From contig NC_088940.1 in NCBI RefSeq assembly GCF_033473495.1, positions 1,550,001 through 1,614,000 of the forward strand: a stretch of 64,000 nt of DNA. Direction: 5' to 3'. Source of the DNA: Cercospora beticola. Taxonomy: Eukaryota; Ascomycota; Dothideomycetes; Mycosphaerellales; Mycosphaerellaceae. The notes beneath the pieces are model-generated. The model made no database searches. It was not told where the DNA came from and was given only the letters and a program-made list of their open reading frames with translations. Made by a program: the position numbers and the translations under genes. Shown piece by piece: positions 22,013-32,970 of this stretch (position 1 is its first letter; every line of letters begins with the position of its first letter).

Positions 22013-25000
22013 ATGCTGCTCTCCCAGCTTTCCGCATGCAGCAAACGCCTGGCCACCGGCAGCTCCGCGAGAGCCTTCTCCTCCATCGCGCCCAAGAGCG
22101 CGCCTCGAACGGTACTGGTTGCAAACAGGCGTGAGCTCGGTGTTGCTTCATACAATGCCTTCACTTCGCAGTACCGCAACTATGCGCAGGCGGCGGAGAG
22201 GACAGATCAGGGCGTAGACCCCTCAGACTCGTTTCTGACCGGAAACACTGCCGGCTACGTCGACGAGATGTACTCTGAGTGGAAGCGCGATCCCAGCTCC
22301 GTCCACGTAAGCTGGAATCACTACTTCCGCAACATGGAATCGGGAGACATGCCCGTCTCAAGAGCTTTCCAGCCGCCACCGACCATTGTTCCACAACCAG
22401 CTGGCGGAGTGATTGCTCCAAGCGGTGCGGTCGGTGTGGCAGAGGGCCAAAGCAGCGAGGTCCTCAATCATTTGAAGGTTCAGCTGCTCGTGCGAGCATA
22501 CCAGGCGCGTGGACACCACAAGGCCGCCATTGACCCGCTGGGCATCAAGGACCTGAATCGATCGACACCGAAAGAGCTCGACTTGGCTACATACAACTTC
22601 TCGGAATCAGATATGGAGCAGGAGTTCTCCCTCGGACCTGGTATTCTGCCCAGGTTTGCAAAAGATGGTCGAGAGAAGATGACACTCCGCGAGATCATTG
22701 ATGCTTGCGAGCGCTTGTACTGTGGTCCGTACGGTGTGGAATACATTCACATTGCGGACAGAGAGCAGTGCGACTGGCTCCGTGAGCGCATTGAGGTTCC
22801 ATCGCCATACAAGTACTCAGTGGACGAGAAGCGCAGAATTCTGGACAGACTCATCTGGTCTTCCTCGTTCGAGACGTTCCTTGCTACCAAGTACCCCAAC
22901 GACAAGCGTTTCGGTCTCGAAGGTGGTGAGTCACTCATTCCTGGCATGAAGGCTCTCATCGATCGCTCAGTCGATTACGGAGTCAAGGATATTGTCATCG
23001 GTATGCCCCACAGAGGTCGTCTGAACGTGCTGTCCAATGTGGTCCGCAAGCCAAATGAGTCTATCTTCTCCGAGTTCGGTGGTTCCGCTGAGCCGTCCGA
23101 CGAGGGCTCGGGAGACGTGAAGTATCACTTGGGTATGAACTTCGAGCGCCCCACTCCTTCTGGCAAGCGCGTGCAGCTGTCTCTGGTCGCCAACCCTTCG
23201 CACTTGGAGGCGGAGGATCCAGTTGTGCTTGGCAAGACTCGCGCTATCTTACACTACAACAAGGACGAAGAGCAGGCGAACTCTGCCATGGGCGTTCTCC
23301 TTCACGGTGATGCTGCATTCGCTGCTCAAGGTATCGTGTACGAGACTATGGGTTTCGTTGGTCTGCCAGCGTATCAGACCGGCGGCACCATCCACATTGT
23401 CGTGAACAACCAGATTGGTTTCACGACTGACCCACGTTTTGCTCGTTCCACTCCATACTGCTCTGACATCGCCAAATTTGTGGAGGCTCCTATCTTCCAC
23501 GTCAACGGCGATGACGTTGAAGCATTGAACTTTGTCTGTCAGCTTGCCGCCGACTGGCGTGCCAAGTTCAAAAAGGATGTTGTCATTGATATCGTCTGCT
23601 ACAGAAAGCAAGGCCACAACGAGACCGATCAACCCTCGTTCACTCAACCGCTCATGTACAAGAAGATCAATGAGCAACTGCCGGTGCTCGACAAGTACAC
23701 AAAGCAGCTGCTCGAGGCCAAGACCTTTACCAAGGAGGACATCGAAGAGCACAAGGCCTGGGTGTGGGGAATGCTCGAAGAATCTTTCGCGAAGTCTAAG
23801 GACTACCAGCCAAACTCAAGAGAATGGTTGACTAGCGCCTGGCATGGCTTCAAGTCGCCCAAGGAATTGGCAACAGAAGTGCTTCCTCACGAGCCAACCG
23901 CTGTCGAGCCAGAAGTCTTGAAGCACGTCGCCAAGATTATCGGACAGCCTCCGGAAGGCTTCCACGTCCACAAGAACCTTAAGCGTATCTTGGCTAACAG
24001 GACGAAGACTGTGGAAGAAGGCAAGAACATCGATATGTCTACTGGAGAAGCTCTCGCTTTCGGAACGCTTGTACAGGAAGGCCACCATGTCCGTGTCTCT
24101 GGACAGGATGTAGAGCGTGGTACCTTCTCTCAGCGACACGCGGTGCTGCACGACCAAGAGAACGAAGACACCTACACTCCACTGAAGCACATCAGCGAGG
24201 ACCAAGCATCTTTCGTCATTGCAAACTCGAGTTTGTCTGAGTACGGTACCTTGGGCTTCGAATATGGATACTCGCTTTCTTCGCCTACCGCCCTTGTCAT
24301 CTGGGAAGCTCAATTTGGTGATTTCGCCAACAATGCGCAATGTATCATTGACCAGTTCATTGCATCCGGAGAAGTCAAGTGGCTGCAACGTTCCGGTCTC
24401 GTGGTGAACTTGCCCCACGGCTACGATGGACAAGGTCCTGAGCACAGTTCAGGTCGCATGGAGCGTTTCCTCCAGCTCTGTAACGAGGATCCACGTATCT
24501 TCCCATCGCCTGAGAAGCTTGACCGCCAGCACCAGGACTGCAACATGCAAATTGTCTACTGTACTACCCCGGCAAACAATTTCCACATCCTCCGTCGTCA
24601 AATGAACCGACAATTCCGCAAGCCTCTGATCTCGTTCTTCAGTAAGAGTTTGCTGCGCCACCCACTTGCGCGTTCCAAGATTGAAGACTTCACCGGTGAC
24701 AGCTCATTCCAGTGGATCATCCCAGACCCCGCTCACGATGCCGACGCTCAGTTCAAGATCGACTCACACGACAAGATCGAGCGCGTCATTCTGTGCTCTG
24801 GACAGGTCTTTGCTGCTCTATTCAAGCACCGTGAACAGAACAACATCACCAACACTGCCATCACTCGTATCGAACAACTCAACCCCTTTCCGTGGGCACA
24901 ACTCAAGGAGAACCTGGACAGCTACCCTAACGCCAAGACTATCGTCTGGTGTCAAGAAGAGCCTCTCAATGCCGGTGCTTGGAGCTTTACGCAACCTCGT

Positions 25001-25228
25001 ATTGAAACTCTTCTCAACCACACTGAACACCACGACCGCAAGCACGTTATGTACGCTGGACGAAACCCAAGCGCATCGGTGGCTACTGGTCTGAAGAGCA
25101 GCCATACGCTCGAGGAGCAGAACCTGCTGAAGATGGTAAGATACTCCTAATACCATGTTGTGATGAGCAAAAGCTAACTTTGATGCTAGGCCTACGAAGT
25201 GAAGCAGGATAAGCTCAAGGGAGAGTAA
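22013..25228 (+). CDS. KGD1: 2-oxoglutarate dehydrogenase E1 component, mitochondrial
   Basis: Thiamine-diphosphate-dependent decarboxylase of the 2-oxoglutarate dehydrogenase complex, the TCA-cycle step 2-oxoglutarate to succinyl-CoA, in the mitochondrial matrix. Exon 1, 22013-25135, encodes 1041 residues. A 54-nt intron (GTAAGA, CTAAC branch site, GCTAG) precedes exon 2, 25190-25228, encoding [12 protein letters not shown] and the stop, for 1053 residues in all. The N-terminus [20 protein letters not shown] is Arg/Ser-rich and lacks acidic residues, as in a mitochondrial presequence. The E1 N-terminal segment is [20 protein letters not shown]. The thiamine diphosphate/Mg site is at [20 protein letters not shown] near residue 499, with [16 protein letters not shown]. 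The transketolase-like pyrimidine domain and C-terminal domain ([24 protein letters not shown]) are complete. It is convergent with the secreted protein downstream. Confidence 0.96.
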
Positions 25229-25773
25229 GCGTCCGACAATGTAACAACGGTACTGCTGTGATGCGGTAACGAATGAAGAGCCAGAGTGACACGAAGCACG
25301 CGAAGTGGCGGAGATGCATCTACTTTTTTCAATGCCAAGCACAATCATGCTCGACAAGCATCAGGTTGCTTGTCCCAGTGAAAGAAACAATGGCGGATAG
25401 ATGGTACACGCACGGAAGTCAGACGCGTGGCGTGTTTGTCCCAAGGTTGATTTGTATTTGACTTTGAAAGCGAATGGACGGAAAGTCTTGCATGATTGTA
25501 CATATTACATGGTGTAGTTATTCGGGGTTGCATTTGCATGTGTTCACTGATTGTTCAAGTTTCTGTTGCTTGGTCACGTTCTCACCCAATTCTCTGCGGC
25601 AGACATGGTTAATTGAGTCTTGGCGGCGTAGCAGCTCGCGACAAACATTCAATTGCGGTCAATACTAACACACGTCCAGCATAAGACTACGCGCGATCCA
25701 TTCTCTATGGAATCTCAATCGTAAACTTCGTACTTCGTTCAACCCAGTCATTTCCCTCATCTCGTCCGCACCC
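25229..25773. other. Intergenic region between convergent genes
   Basis: 3' flanks of KGD1 (plus) and the secreted protein gene (minus). A/T-rich patches near 25500-25560 fit 3' ends. No gene is seen. Confidence 0.4.
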
Positions 25774-26912
25774 CTACAACTGTCCATCATTCTGAGGGCT
25801 CGCCCTCCAAGTATAGCTGGCCCCAACACTGTAGCTATCCCCATCATATGTCGTGTCCGCCTGTCCCGAAGCCTTGACCCCATCAATATCAGCATTGAAA
25901 AGCTGACAATACGTCCCCTGCGCATACTGATTCTTGTAAACATAATAAGCATTAAACAAATTACAAGGCTGGTAGCTCTTATATCCCTTGTCTTTCGCAT
26001 CCTGCTTGTTCGCCGCAGTTTGAGCTACAGCGTACGAACCGCAGAGACTTGGATCATAAGGACCTGGGATGAATTTCCAGCCGAGGTAGGTGGATTTAGA
26101 GGCGGAAGTGATGGCCTTGTTGGACAGGTTTTGGGCGAGTTGAAAGCCTGGGATGAGGGATGGTGGAGTCCATGAGGCGCGAGAGTAGCCGTTTGAGGCT
26201 GTGATCACGACGTGAAAGTCGTCGCGGTATTGGCCGGTGTTGGTTGCTGTGGAGGCGGAGATGTCGGAGCCCCAGAGAGCGCATTTGTAGTTGGAGACAG
26301 ATTTGGGGTTGGGGCAGGCTGGGCCTGTGAGGGGGAGAACAATGTTAGTCTAGAGAGGCGATGAAGAAGAGAAGGAGGAAGTGACATACCTGGCTCAAGG
26401 CTTGGGTCACGCTCGACGTAGATGTTGAAAGCAGTGCACAGCTTCACGGCATCGCACTTCTTGGCGCATTCGGGAGGAGAATACTTGTCCAAGACGTAAT
26501 AAGTCAAGTAAGAGTTCTGCTGGGTAGAGCCGTTCTTGTCTCGGAAGCGCTCCGCGTAGAAGGAGTTGCCTGATGGGATGTAGACTGGCCACGAGTTGGC
26601 CTGTCCGTGGAAGTATGGATTCTTCTGGAAGGCTTTTGGAGTATCTGGGTAGGTGTTTGGTGCAGTACCGGCTGGCTGAGGGTCGCAGGCTGCACGCTTC
26701 ATTTTGGAGGCAGGTGCAGAGGTTGGCTGGACATCGGCTGCTGAATTGGCGGCAGCTTGTTGGTCGTACGTGACATCGCCTTGATCAGCTGCGCCAACTG
26801 GAGCTTGGGTGACTGCTGGCGGTGGTGCTGCTGCAATGGCTGCTGCGTTCATCTGCTGGTTTTGAGCCACTGCTACGGCTACAAAAGCCGCTGCGGCGAT
26901 GAAGGACTTCAT
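25774..26912 (-). CDS. Secreted cysteine-containing surface-type protein, family not firmly identified
   Basis: Two exons, 26390-26912 and 25774-26324, joined across a 65-nt intron (GTATGT, CTAAC branch site, TCACAG) give 357 residues. The N-terminus MKSFIAAAAFVAVAVAQNQQ is a clear signal peptide, followed by an Ala/Pro/Gln-rich low-complexity region and a KMKR dibasic site, a possible Kex2-type processing point before ACDPQPAGTAPNTYPDTP. The mature part holds a block resembling PAN/apple-like fungal cell-surface domains: YYVLDKYSPPECAKKCDA, then KLCTAFNIYVERDPSLEPGP, then ACPNPKSVSNYKCALWG. After it comes DPSLCGSYAVAQTAANK with PCNLFNAYYVYKN and TYCQLFN. No catalytic motif is visible. A role at the wall or in adhesion is inference from this architecture. 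Confidence 0.8.
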
Positions 26913-26994
26913 GTTGCGATGGGACGTATGTCGACGCAGAAGAGTGAAGGGGAGAAGCTGGTGATGGAGGTGAAAAACACCCAGGAGATGGACG

Positions 26995-27001
26995 TTTTAT
27001 A
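26995..27001 (-). promoter_or_regulatory. TATA box of the secreted surface protein gene
   Basis: The minus strand reads TATAAAA here, 83 bases upstream of the start codon at 26912, a plausible core-promoter position. Strong TATA boxes are typical of regulated, highly expressed genes, which fits an abundant secreted protein. Confidence 0.5.
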
Positions 27002-28843
27002 ATTTCATGTTGAGCCGCGACATACTCAGCATCATAGTCATGCGTGGACCGAATGGTGTGCGACTAGCTACATGAATGTCCATTTTGGGTCAGTAAAGTG
27101 CTTTTGCAAGCCTCATCTTGCCTGTTGGGGCGAGCTCGGGGGCTGTCTAGCACTTGTTGGTCGTCGCTCGAAATTTTGGCTCGTGGTGTAGCCACCATCA
27201 CGTTTCCGCTTGCCAAAGCACCGCGTCCAGCTAGTACGTGGTGTCGTAGGCTTGTGATATTAGGTGCAGGCCGAATTGATAGCGCAATGGCGTCCGAGCG
27301 TAGGTTTGAGATTTGGCCGATGGAGTGAAGTTCATGCTGGGAAGTACAAGTGTGGCTGCTTGGCTAACATTCCTGTCAACAGAGAACAGCCTCTAGACAA
27401 TGGCCACGATATAGACCACGTGGGAAGGACTCTCGCGTCCGGGAGAACAATAACTGTGAAGCTGGACGGCTGGATCGGTCGTGCTGCCAGTCCCAGTCTC
27501 TCGATCTGGCAAAGATCTGTCATTCTCAAAGTCAAATCGCCCTGGTAAGTTCCGAGGCACTGCATAGGTTTAACGTTCCTTTCAGGCCGCTTCAGGCTCT
27601 GGAAGCTCTCGAAACAGTCGAGGCTGGCCTTGAGCTTGCAGAGAGTTGTCACATACACCGCAGATGTGGTATTCCCGATCTGGTCATGTCTGAAAGTAAG
27701 CATTCGTGTCACGACTCTGCGGCAGGAGAGCATATATCGCACTTGCAGCATCAATATGCAGGTTGAACATGATGTGAATTCGTTCCACTCTGCTTGTTCA
27801 CCACGACGTCATAAAAGCCACCTCGACCGCGCACGATGGGTTCAATCGTCGGCGACGAGGAGCCGCATTGCCTTTGAGATAGGATCTATAGTGCGTCCTT
27901 AGCCCATGTGATGAATATTCTAGCGTTGCGTAAGGAGCTGGATTCGAAGCTTTTGGCGGGGCGGTACCTGAGCAGCCATGAGATCAACTAGAAACGTCTC
28001 TGAAAGTCTGCCGGTTTCCATGTGCCGTAGCGTGGACAGATGGTTCGACGAAAATCGCGCGTCGCTGGCCATGCAACTCCGCTCATTCAGCTGGAGCAGG
28101 CGAACGAGATGTCCATATCATCGTTGAGCAGAATCTCGAATGCGGAGTTGTAAGGCCCGGGTCATCCAAGCACCTTCCACATGTTCTGACAATGGTCGCT
28201 CATGCCGGCTTTGCAAGCGATTGATCGCGTTTCAGATGGAAATGGCAGAGGAAGGAGGAAGCGTCGGTGCGTCCAGGTTGTCCGTTTCAAAGCCACTAGC
28301 GACTCCCAAAACCTCGACTGTTCTCTTGTATTCTTCCCTCATGCCTGCTCATCCTACCACCTTGCCGCCCAATTCCAAAAGCATGCCTCTGCTCTTACTG
28401 CACGTTCTCGGGCACATGTCGTCGCGTTAGACGTCGATCCGGGCGCAGAATCGGCGTGACCAGCGCCGTCCCAATGCCACAGAGGGCCTCGTTCAGCGCT
28501 CGCGAAGCTTGTGTTGCAGCACGATGCTCCAGCACCTTCAGCGAACAGCGACACGACACGACTTGACAGCGACCGCCGCACGCACAGACCATCCGGACCT
28601 CCGCCCATTGCCAAGACAACAAGCACCGGGTGCGGCGCGGAAGCGACACCCACTGATGACGTACCGTGCTGCTTTTGATTCGTTTTATGCGCGCGGCCTC
28701 TAACGGCAGACGTGAGGAATACAACCAAGCCTTCCACGAAATCACCTCCATTTACTGAGAAGGGCAATTAAAGGCGCCACAGGTCTCACCGATTCCGCAA
28801 CGAGTCCGGGAACCCCATCTTGGACGGCGTCGCATCGTGCACA
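27002..28843. other. Spacer between divergent genes
   Basis: About 1.8 kb with only weak open frames on both strands and no domain, splice structure or RNA gene recognised. It serves as upstream sequence for the secreted protein (minus) and the SET protein (plus). Confidence 0.45.
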
Positions 28844-30749
28844 ATGGCCTCAGCCGAAGGACTGGTAGCGCTCCGCCACTGGCTGAGCGAAAATGGCGGC
28901 TACCTGCATCCCGACATTGTTCTGGAACACACAGACGCCGCTGGCATTCGAGGTCGTGCAAGCGCACGCCTCGACAAGAATGCGCGGATATGCATGATAC
29001 CGCACTCCATCGCGCTGTCCACCCTCAATGCCCTCGTGGACGACTCGTTCACGGTATTTCGAAGCCGCGGTCTTGCGCCTCAGGCCATTGGCCACTTCTA
29101 TCTGATGCATCAGTACATCAATCGCGACACCTCATATTGGAAGCCCTACCTGGACACATTGCCCTCACCGGATAGCGAGCTTCTGACGCCTCTCTGGTTT
29201 GACGAGCAAGATCTACTCTGGCTCACAGAGACCGATGTTCTCTTCACGGCCAAGGCGCGGCAGATATTGCATGAGAACCACTACAACCAGGCGATTGCTA
29301 TGCTTCAAAATGCCCAGGTAGACCCAGCGCCATATACTTGGTGAGTCGGCCTCTGCGCAAGGTAGGTGGAATTCAATTTTGATCATTCTCAGGCACCTCT
29401 ACAAGTGGGCGGTAACCATGTTCACATCGCGCTCCTTTTCATCTCGTGCACTTTACCCGCAGGACAGCAAGTACTGGTCGGCATACAAGTCTGCGCCTGA
29501 TGGTCGCAGACAGACTGTACTGCTTGACCTGTCGCGCAGCCCTGCAGAAGATCTCGATTTTCCTGTTCTGTTCCCAGTCCTTGACACTCTGAACCATCAT
29601 CACGATGCCCATGTCGACTGGAGCTTCGACTCGGGTCGCTTCAATGTATCAACTAGCGATGAAGTGGCTGAAGGCGGCGAAGTATTCAACAACTATGGGC
29701 CAAAAGGCAATGACGCCCTTCTTCTTGGCTACGGATTCTGCATTCCTTCGAACCCGAACGACAGTGTTCTGCTTGTGCTCAAAGCACCACCAGACCATCT
29801 TCAACCGGAAATACGACAAATACAGCCGGGATACTTTGACTCGGCTGGGCAGTGGAGCAGGGAGAAGGCCACTTTCGCATTGCACAAGTCGGCACCGGTG
29901 TTCGACAAGCCAGCAGACATCTTCCTGCAGATGCCCTCTTCACTCTTGGAACTGCTGACATATACCATTCGCCACGAGAGAAGACTGCCATTTGAATTCA
30001 CAGATCATGTCCTGCACAGCCTTGTCGACGAGAGCAGCCCGAGCCGCCATTATCTACCTCATATTACGCGGATGATCGTTTCATCTTTGGCGCCAAAACT
30101 CGACAAGATCAAGACTACTACGCCTACGGTGCCGCCAAGCAACAAACGGCAGGAGATTGCGAAAATCTATCGAGACAGCCAAGTCGTCATACTGGAATCA
30201 GTGATGTATAGTCTGCGGCTTTACCTGCGATCTATGCTTCGTATCTCCTTCCCACATCCTGAACCACTTCCTGATGGGTCCTTTATCACGACTATCGAAG
30301 GCCTGATCGAACTACTTGGGCGGTCTAGCATTGAAGCCGCGAGAGATTTCGCAGATGGCGTCGTGGCAAATGCAGGCACCTCTGATCTGGATCAATTACG
30401 AGAGGCTGGTTGGGAGGAGGATATCTTTGTGCTGCTAATATGTTACTGCCAGCTCACATTCGGTTTCGTTCTGCCAGAATTCTGTGTCGATAGAATTGCA
30501 GAAGTGGAAGACGCTCTGTACGCTGTTGAGCTGGAGCAAGCGCAGGACTTGTTGGACCTTGTTCGCGCAGCAGCAGCAGCCAGCCCGAATAGTATTTGGG
30601 CCCACCAGAATTGGAGTGCCAAGTTCATCGCCAAGGTAGGGGGAAGAATGCTGGTCCACGAGAGCTTTCCGATGATGGTGCCTGTTAGCGAATCACAGGA
30701 ACTACCACGCCCCGTGATATATTTACATGGCATCACCTCTCGATCATAG
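28844..30749 (+). CDS. SET domain lysine methyltransferase with Rubisco-LSMT-type substrate domain
   Basis: S-adenosylmethionine-dependent protein lysine methyltransferase of the SETD3/SETD6/Rkm class; the substrate cannot be read from sequence (ribosomal proteins are common ones). Exon 1 (28844-29340), a 52-nt intron (GTGAGT...TCTCAG) and exon 2 (29393-30749) give 617 residues. The split SET domain starts at GIRGRASARLDKNARICMIP. The SAM-binding NH motif is in LFPVLDTLNHHHDAHVDW, and the C-terminal SET signature is GGEVFNNYGPKGNDALLLGY followed by GF, with the catalytic-type Tyr. The C-terminal ~280 residues are a helical Rubis-subs-bind-type domain. The ATG at 28844 (CACAATGG) is preceded by an in-frame TTG only, so it is the start. 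The stop TAG is followed at once by an in-frame ATG and a 236-codon open stretch, probably chance. Confidence 0.88.
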
Positions 30750-30969
30750 ATGAGCGCATGTGGCAGTATGCAATTCCAAACTCTGGCGAACGATCTGGTC
30801 CTCAGGCGAGCAGACAGTGCCGACTCAACCTCCATAGCTCCTCCGATACGCAGCTTCGTCGTCTCGACCTGCCAGCCAACCTTTGAATCCGGGGACTGGC
30901 TTCACCTGTCGCTGTTTAGAGACCACCTTGCTCTGACCAGCTCACTCAACTTACTTCAGAAAATTGCTC

Positions 30970-31981
30970 CCGTGGTACCTCTGTCGTGGTCGCAGTGCAT
31001 CCGATTTGTCTTCCATGCTCGAATTGCGCGCCGATGCCTGCTAGGACTTCTTCCCTCACGCTTTGCACGACTGTATCAGTCCCTGATGCATAGACCTTTT
31101 CCTCAGCAAGACCTACGACAGAGGGCCGTCGCCATTGGCAGCCTGACCACTATTCGGAACGAGTGGTCGCTCAGTAACGGAGGGCGGCATGTTCGTCCCC
31201 CGCTTTATCGTACAATAACGCATGCAATGCTGGCAAGAATATATCTCTTGCGGCCCGCGGGCAACTCGACCATCTTAATAGTCATTTCGAAGCGGTGTAT
31301 GAACGTGTTCTGTGGAACAGCAGCACACACAATCTTGCGACCAGTCATCGAAGAGCAGAGCATATACTTCTTTCCAGCTGCATGTACCATCGAGCTGGCG
31401 ACGATGCCAACCGGAAACGTAAACCCCCAAAAAGGCAGATCTGCCGGCGGTGAACAATGATCGATCCTTCGACATGGGTCTTGCCTGGCAACGTCTGGAT
31501 ATTCCGGAGAGTCATTTCAGGTAGCGAGCCCGCGACCCAGCTGCCAGCTCACTCGATGCGCCTTGCTGCTATCTTTCGGACGGAAGCGAAGAATCTGTTT
31601 CAGAGTGTGATAGGGCCTATCGAGCTGGATAGGGCGCTCCAGGTCGTCTGCGACATAGCTTCGAAGATCGCATATCTGACGTCTTTGCATGAACATGCGC
31701 CTGAGCCGAGCCTGCTAGAACCGGGCACGCCATCACCGCCATATATCCGGCTCGGCTTAAAGATGCGTGCTATTCCAGTGCCGAATAGACGCCTGGCGTG
31801 CAATCTGCGACTGTCTTACGCTGTCTCAAGGCGTGAAGCGGTATGACGGGTGCCAACTGTTGACCACTGAGCGGCCACTCTGCAGATCGTGTACGTCCTA
31901 TGCCTAGATCCAGAGCGTCTGACGATGCGGCCTGCAAGATGGAAGCCCTCTCGCTTCCGGCCCAGTGGCCATGCAGTGTAA
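30970..31981 (+). pseudogene. Broken plus-strand gene of unknown family
   Basis: One frame runs from about 30970 to 31981 with protein-like content interrupted by three stops: TAG near 31091, TAA near 31173 and TGA at 31451. Each is one C-to-T change away from CAG, CAA or CGA. Readable pieces include QPDHYSERVVAQ, GQLDHLNSHFEAVYERVLW and LATSHRRAEHILLSSCMYHR. After the last stop an ATG (31457) opens 128 codons with IELDRALQVVCDIASKIAYL. These end at a good intron (31841-31885, GTATGA, TTGAC branch site, CTGCAG) that joins in phase to IVYVLCLDPERLTM and a stop at 31981. I do not recognise the family. The intron and continued frame argue for a once-real gene; C-to-T stops suggest repeat-induced point mutation or drift. 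A shorter functional gene from 31457 (159 residues) is possible. Confidence 0.35.
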
Positions 31982-32075
31982 CATTGGTCGGCTTATTCGT
32001 TGGTCATGGGACCAGGAGATTACCAGATTCGAGCTGGCACGCCGCCAGCTGAACGACTCCAGTGTGTCTGGTGTT

Positions 32076-32970
32076 TCATGGCCTGTATCGAGTCTGAGGT
32101 GTCATCAGTCTTCGCCTCTTGCTGCGCACCTCCGCTGTTTTCATCCAAGATCCTAGGTCTGCTGGCCGCTTACGACCAGCCATGGGCGATGCCGAGTCTA
32201 CGGTGCTCCCACCTTGATTGAGCCAGAATGAGGTTCCATCATCCGTATCGTTGATCCATTTTCGTATCGATCTGCGCTTGCTACACATCTGCAAGGTGAA
32301 TCAGTACACCTGGAACGATCGTGCAGGGCAAAGTACGAACTGCAATCTCAGACTTCACACTGAGTCTGAGAGATCCAGCACCTCGAGCGGGAATGACACT
32401 AGGCGTACATGTCAAACGCATTTGAAGTTTATGGGAGTAGAAACTCCAGGGTGTCGTTGTCGTGGTAGGGAACTGCATCCCGACTTGAGATAGCAGTGAC
32501 TCCGAATCACTACTGATGAATGAGCATCACACATCGACGGTTTCAACAACTGTACTTGAACTCACCTGCAGTACAGATCCTGTCCTCTGAACTCCGCCAC
32601 TGCCACTTCCGAACACACACTTTCCGTCGACACAAGGCTTTCCATTGGCCAAGCACACAATTTTTGCGCTCGAAGCAGTGAGCAACCTCGGATGATTCCG
32701 CGAACGAACCTGGCTGGGTTGATTGATTGAATTCGTCGTATCTCGTAGTCGAAGTAGGAATACCGCAAAGGAATCTGCAAGAACGACCGAGGACATCTCA
32801 GAGAGAGCGCAATATTCACTTACAGAAGAAAGTCGTTAACCGGGCAACGAAAGGTGAAGAAATAAGGAAAGGCGACTAGCGCCAGGTACCTGCAATCCGC
32901 GTGCCATTGAGGGCGGCGCGTCAGGAGGGAAGAGCTCGGCCATGCCAGCAGGAAGGTTGAGCAAAGACAT
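32076..32970 (-). CDS. Tentative multi-exon hypothetical protein
   Basis: I do not recognise it. A possible exon chain on the minus strand is 32890-32970 (starting MSLLNLPAGMAELFPPDAPP), a 115-nt intron to 32774, then IPLRYSYFDYEIRRIQSINP. A short 41-nt GTTCGT...TTCGAG intron leads to AKIVCLANGKPCVDGKCVFG. A 277-nt intron (GTGAGT to TTGCAG) then leads to MCSKRRSIRKWINDTDDGTS and a basic C-terminus (GRKRPADLG, RSKRRRLM) ending at 32076. All phases agree and the ATG is in fair context (GACATTACCATGTC). The C-terminal basic clusters would suit a nuclear protein. The short third intron and long fourth intron are unusual beside the 50-60 nt norm here, so exon boundaries, or the gene itself, may be wrong. 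Confidence 0.35.

Noticed and set aside
23249..24445. Long minus-strand frames (167 and 209 codons) inside KGD1
   Set aside because: Antisense to conserved 2-oxoglutarate dehydrogenase sequence; codon-bias shadows.
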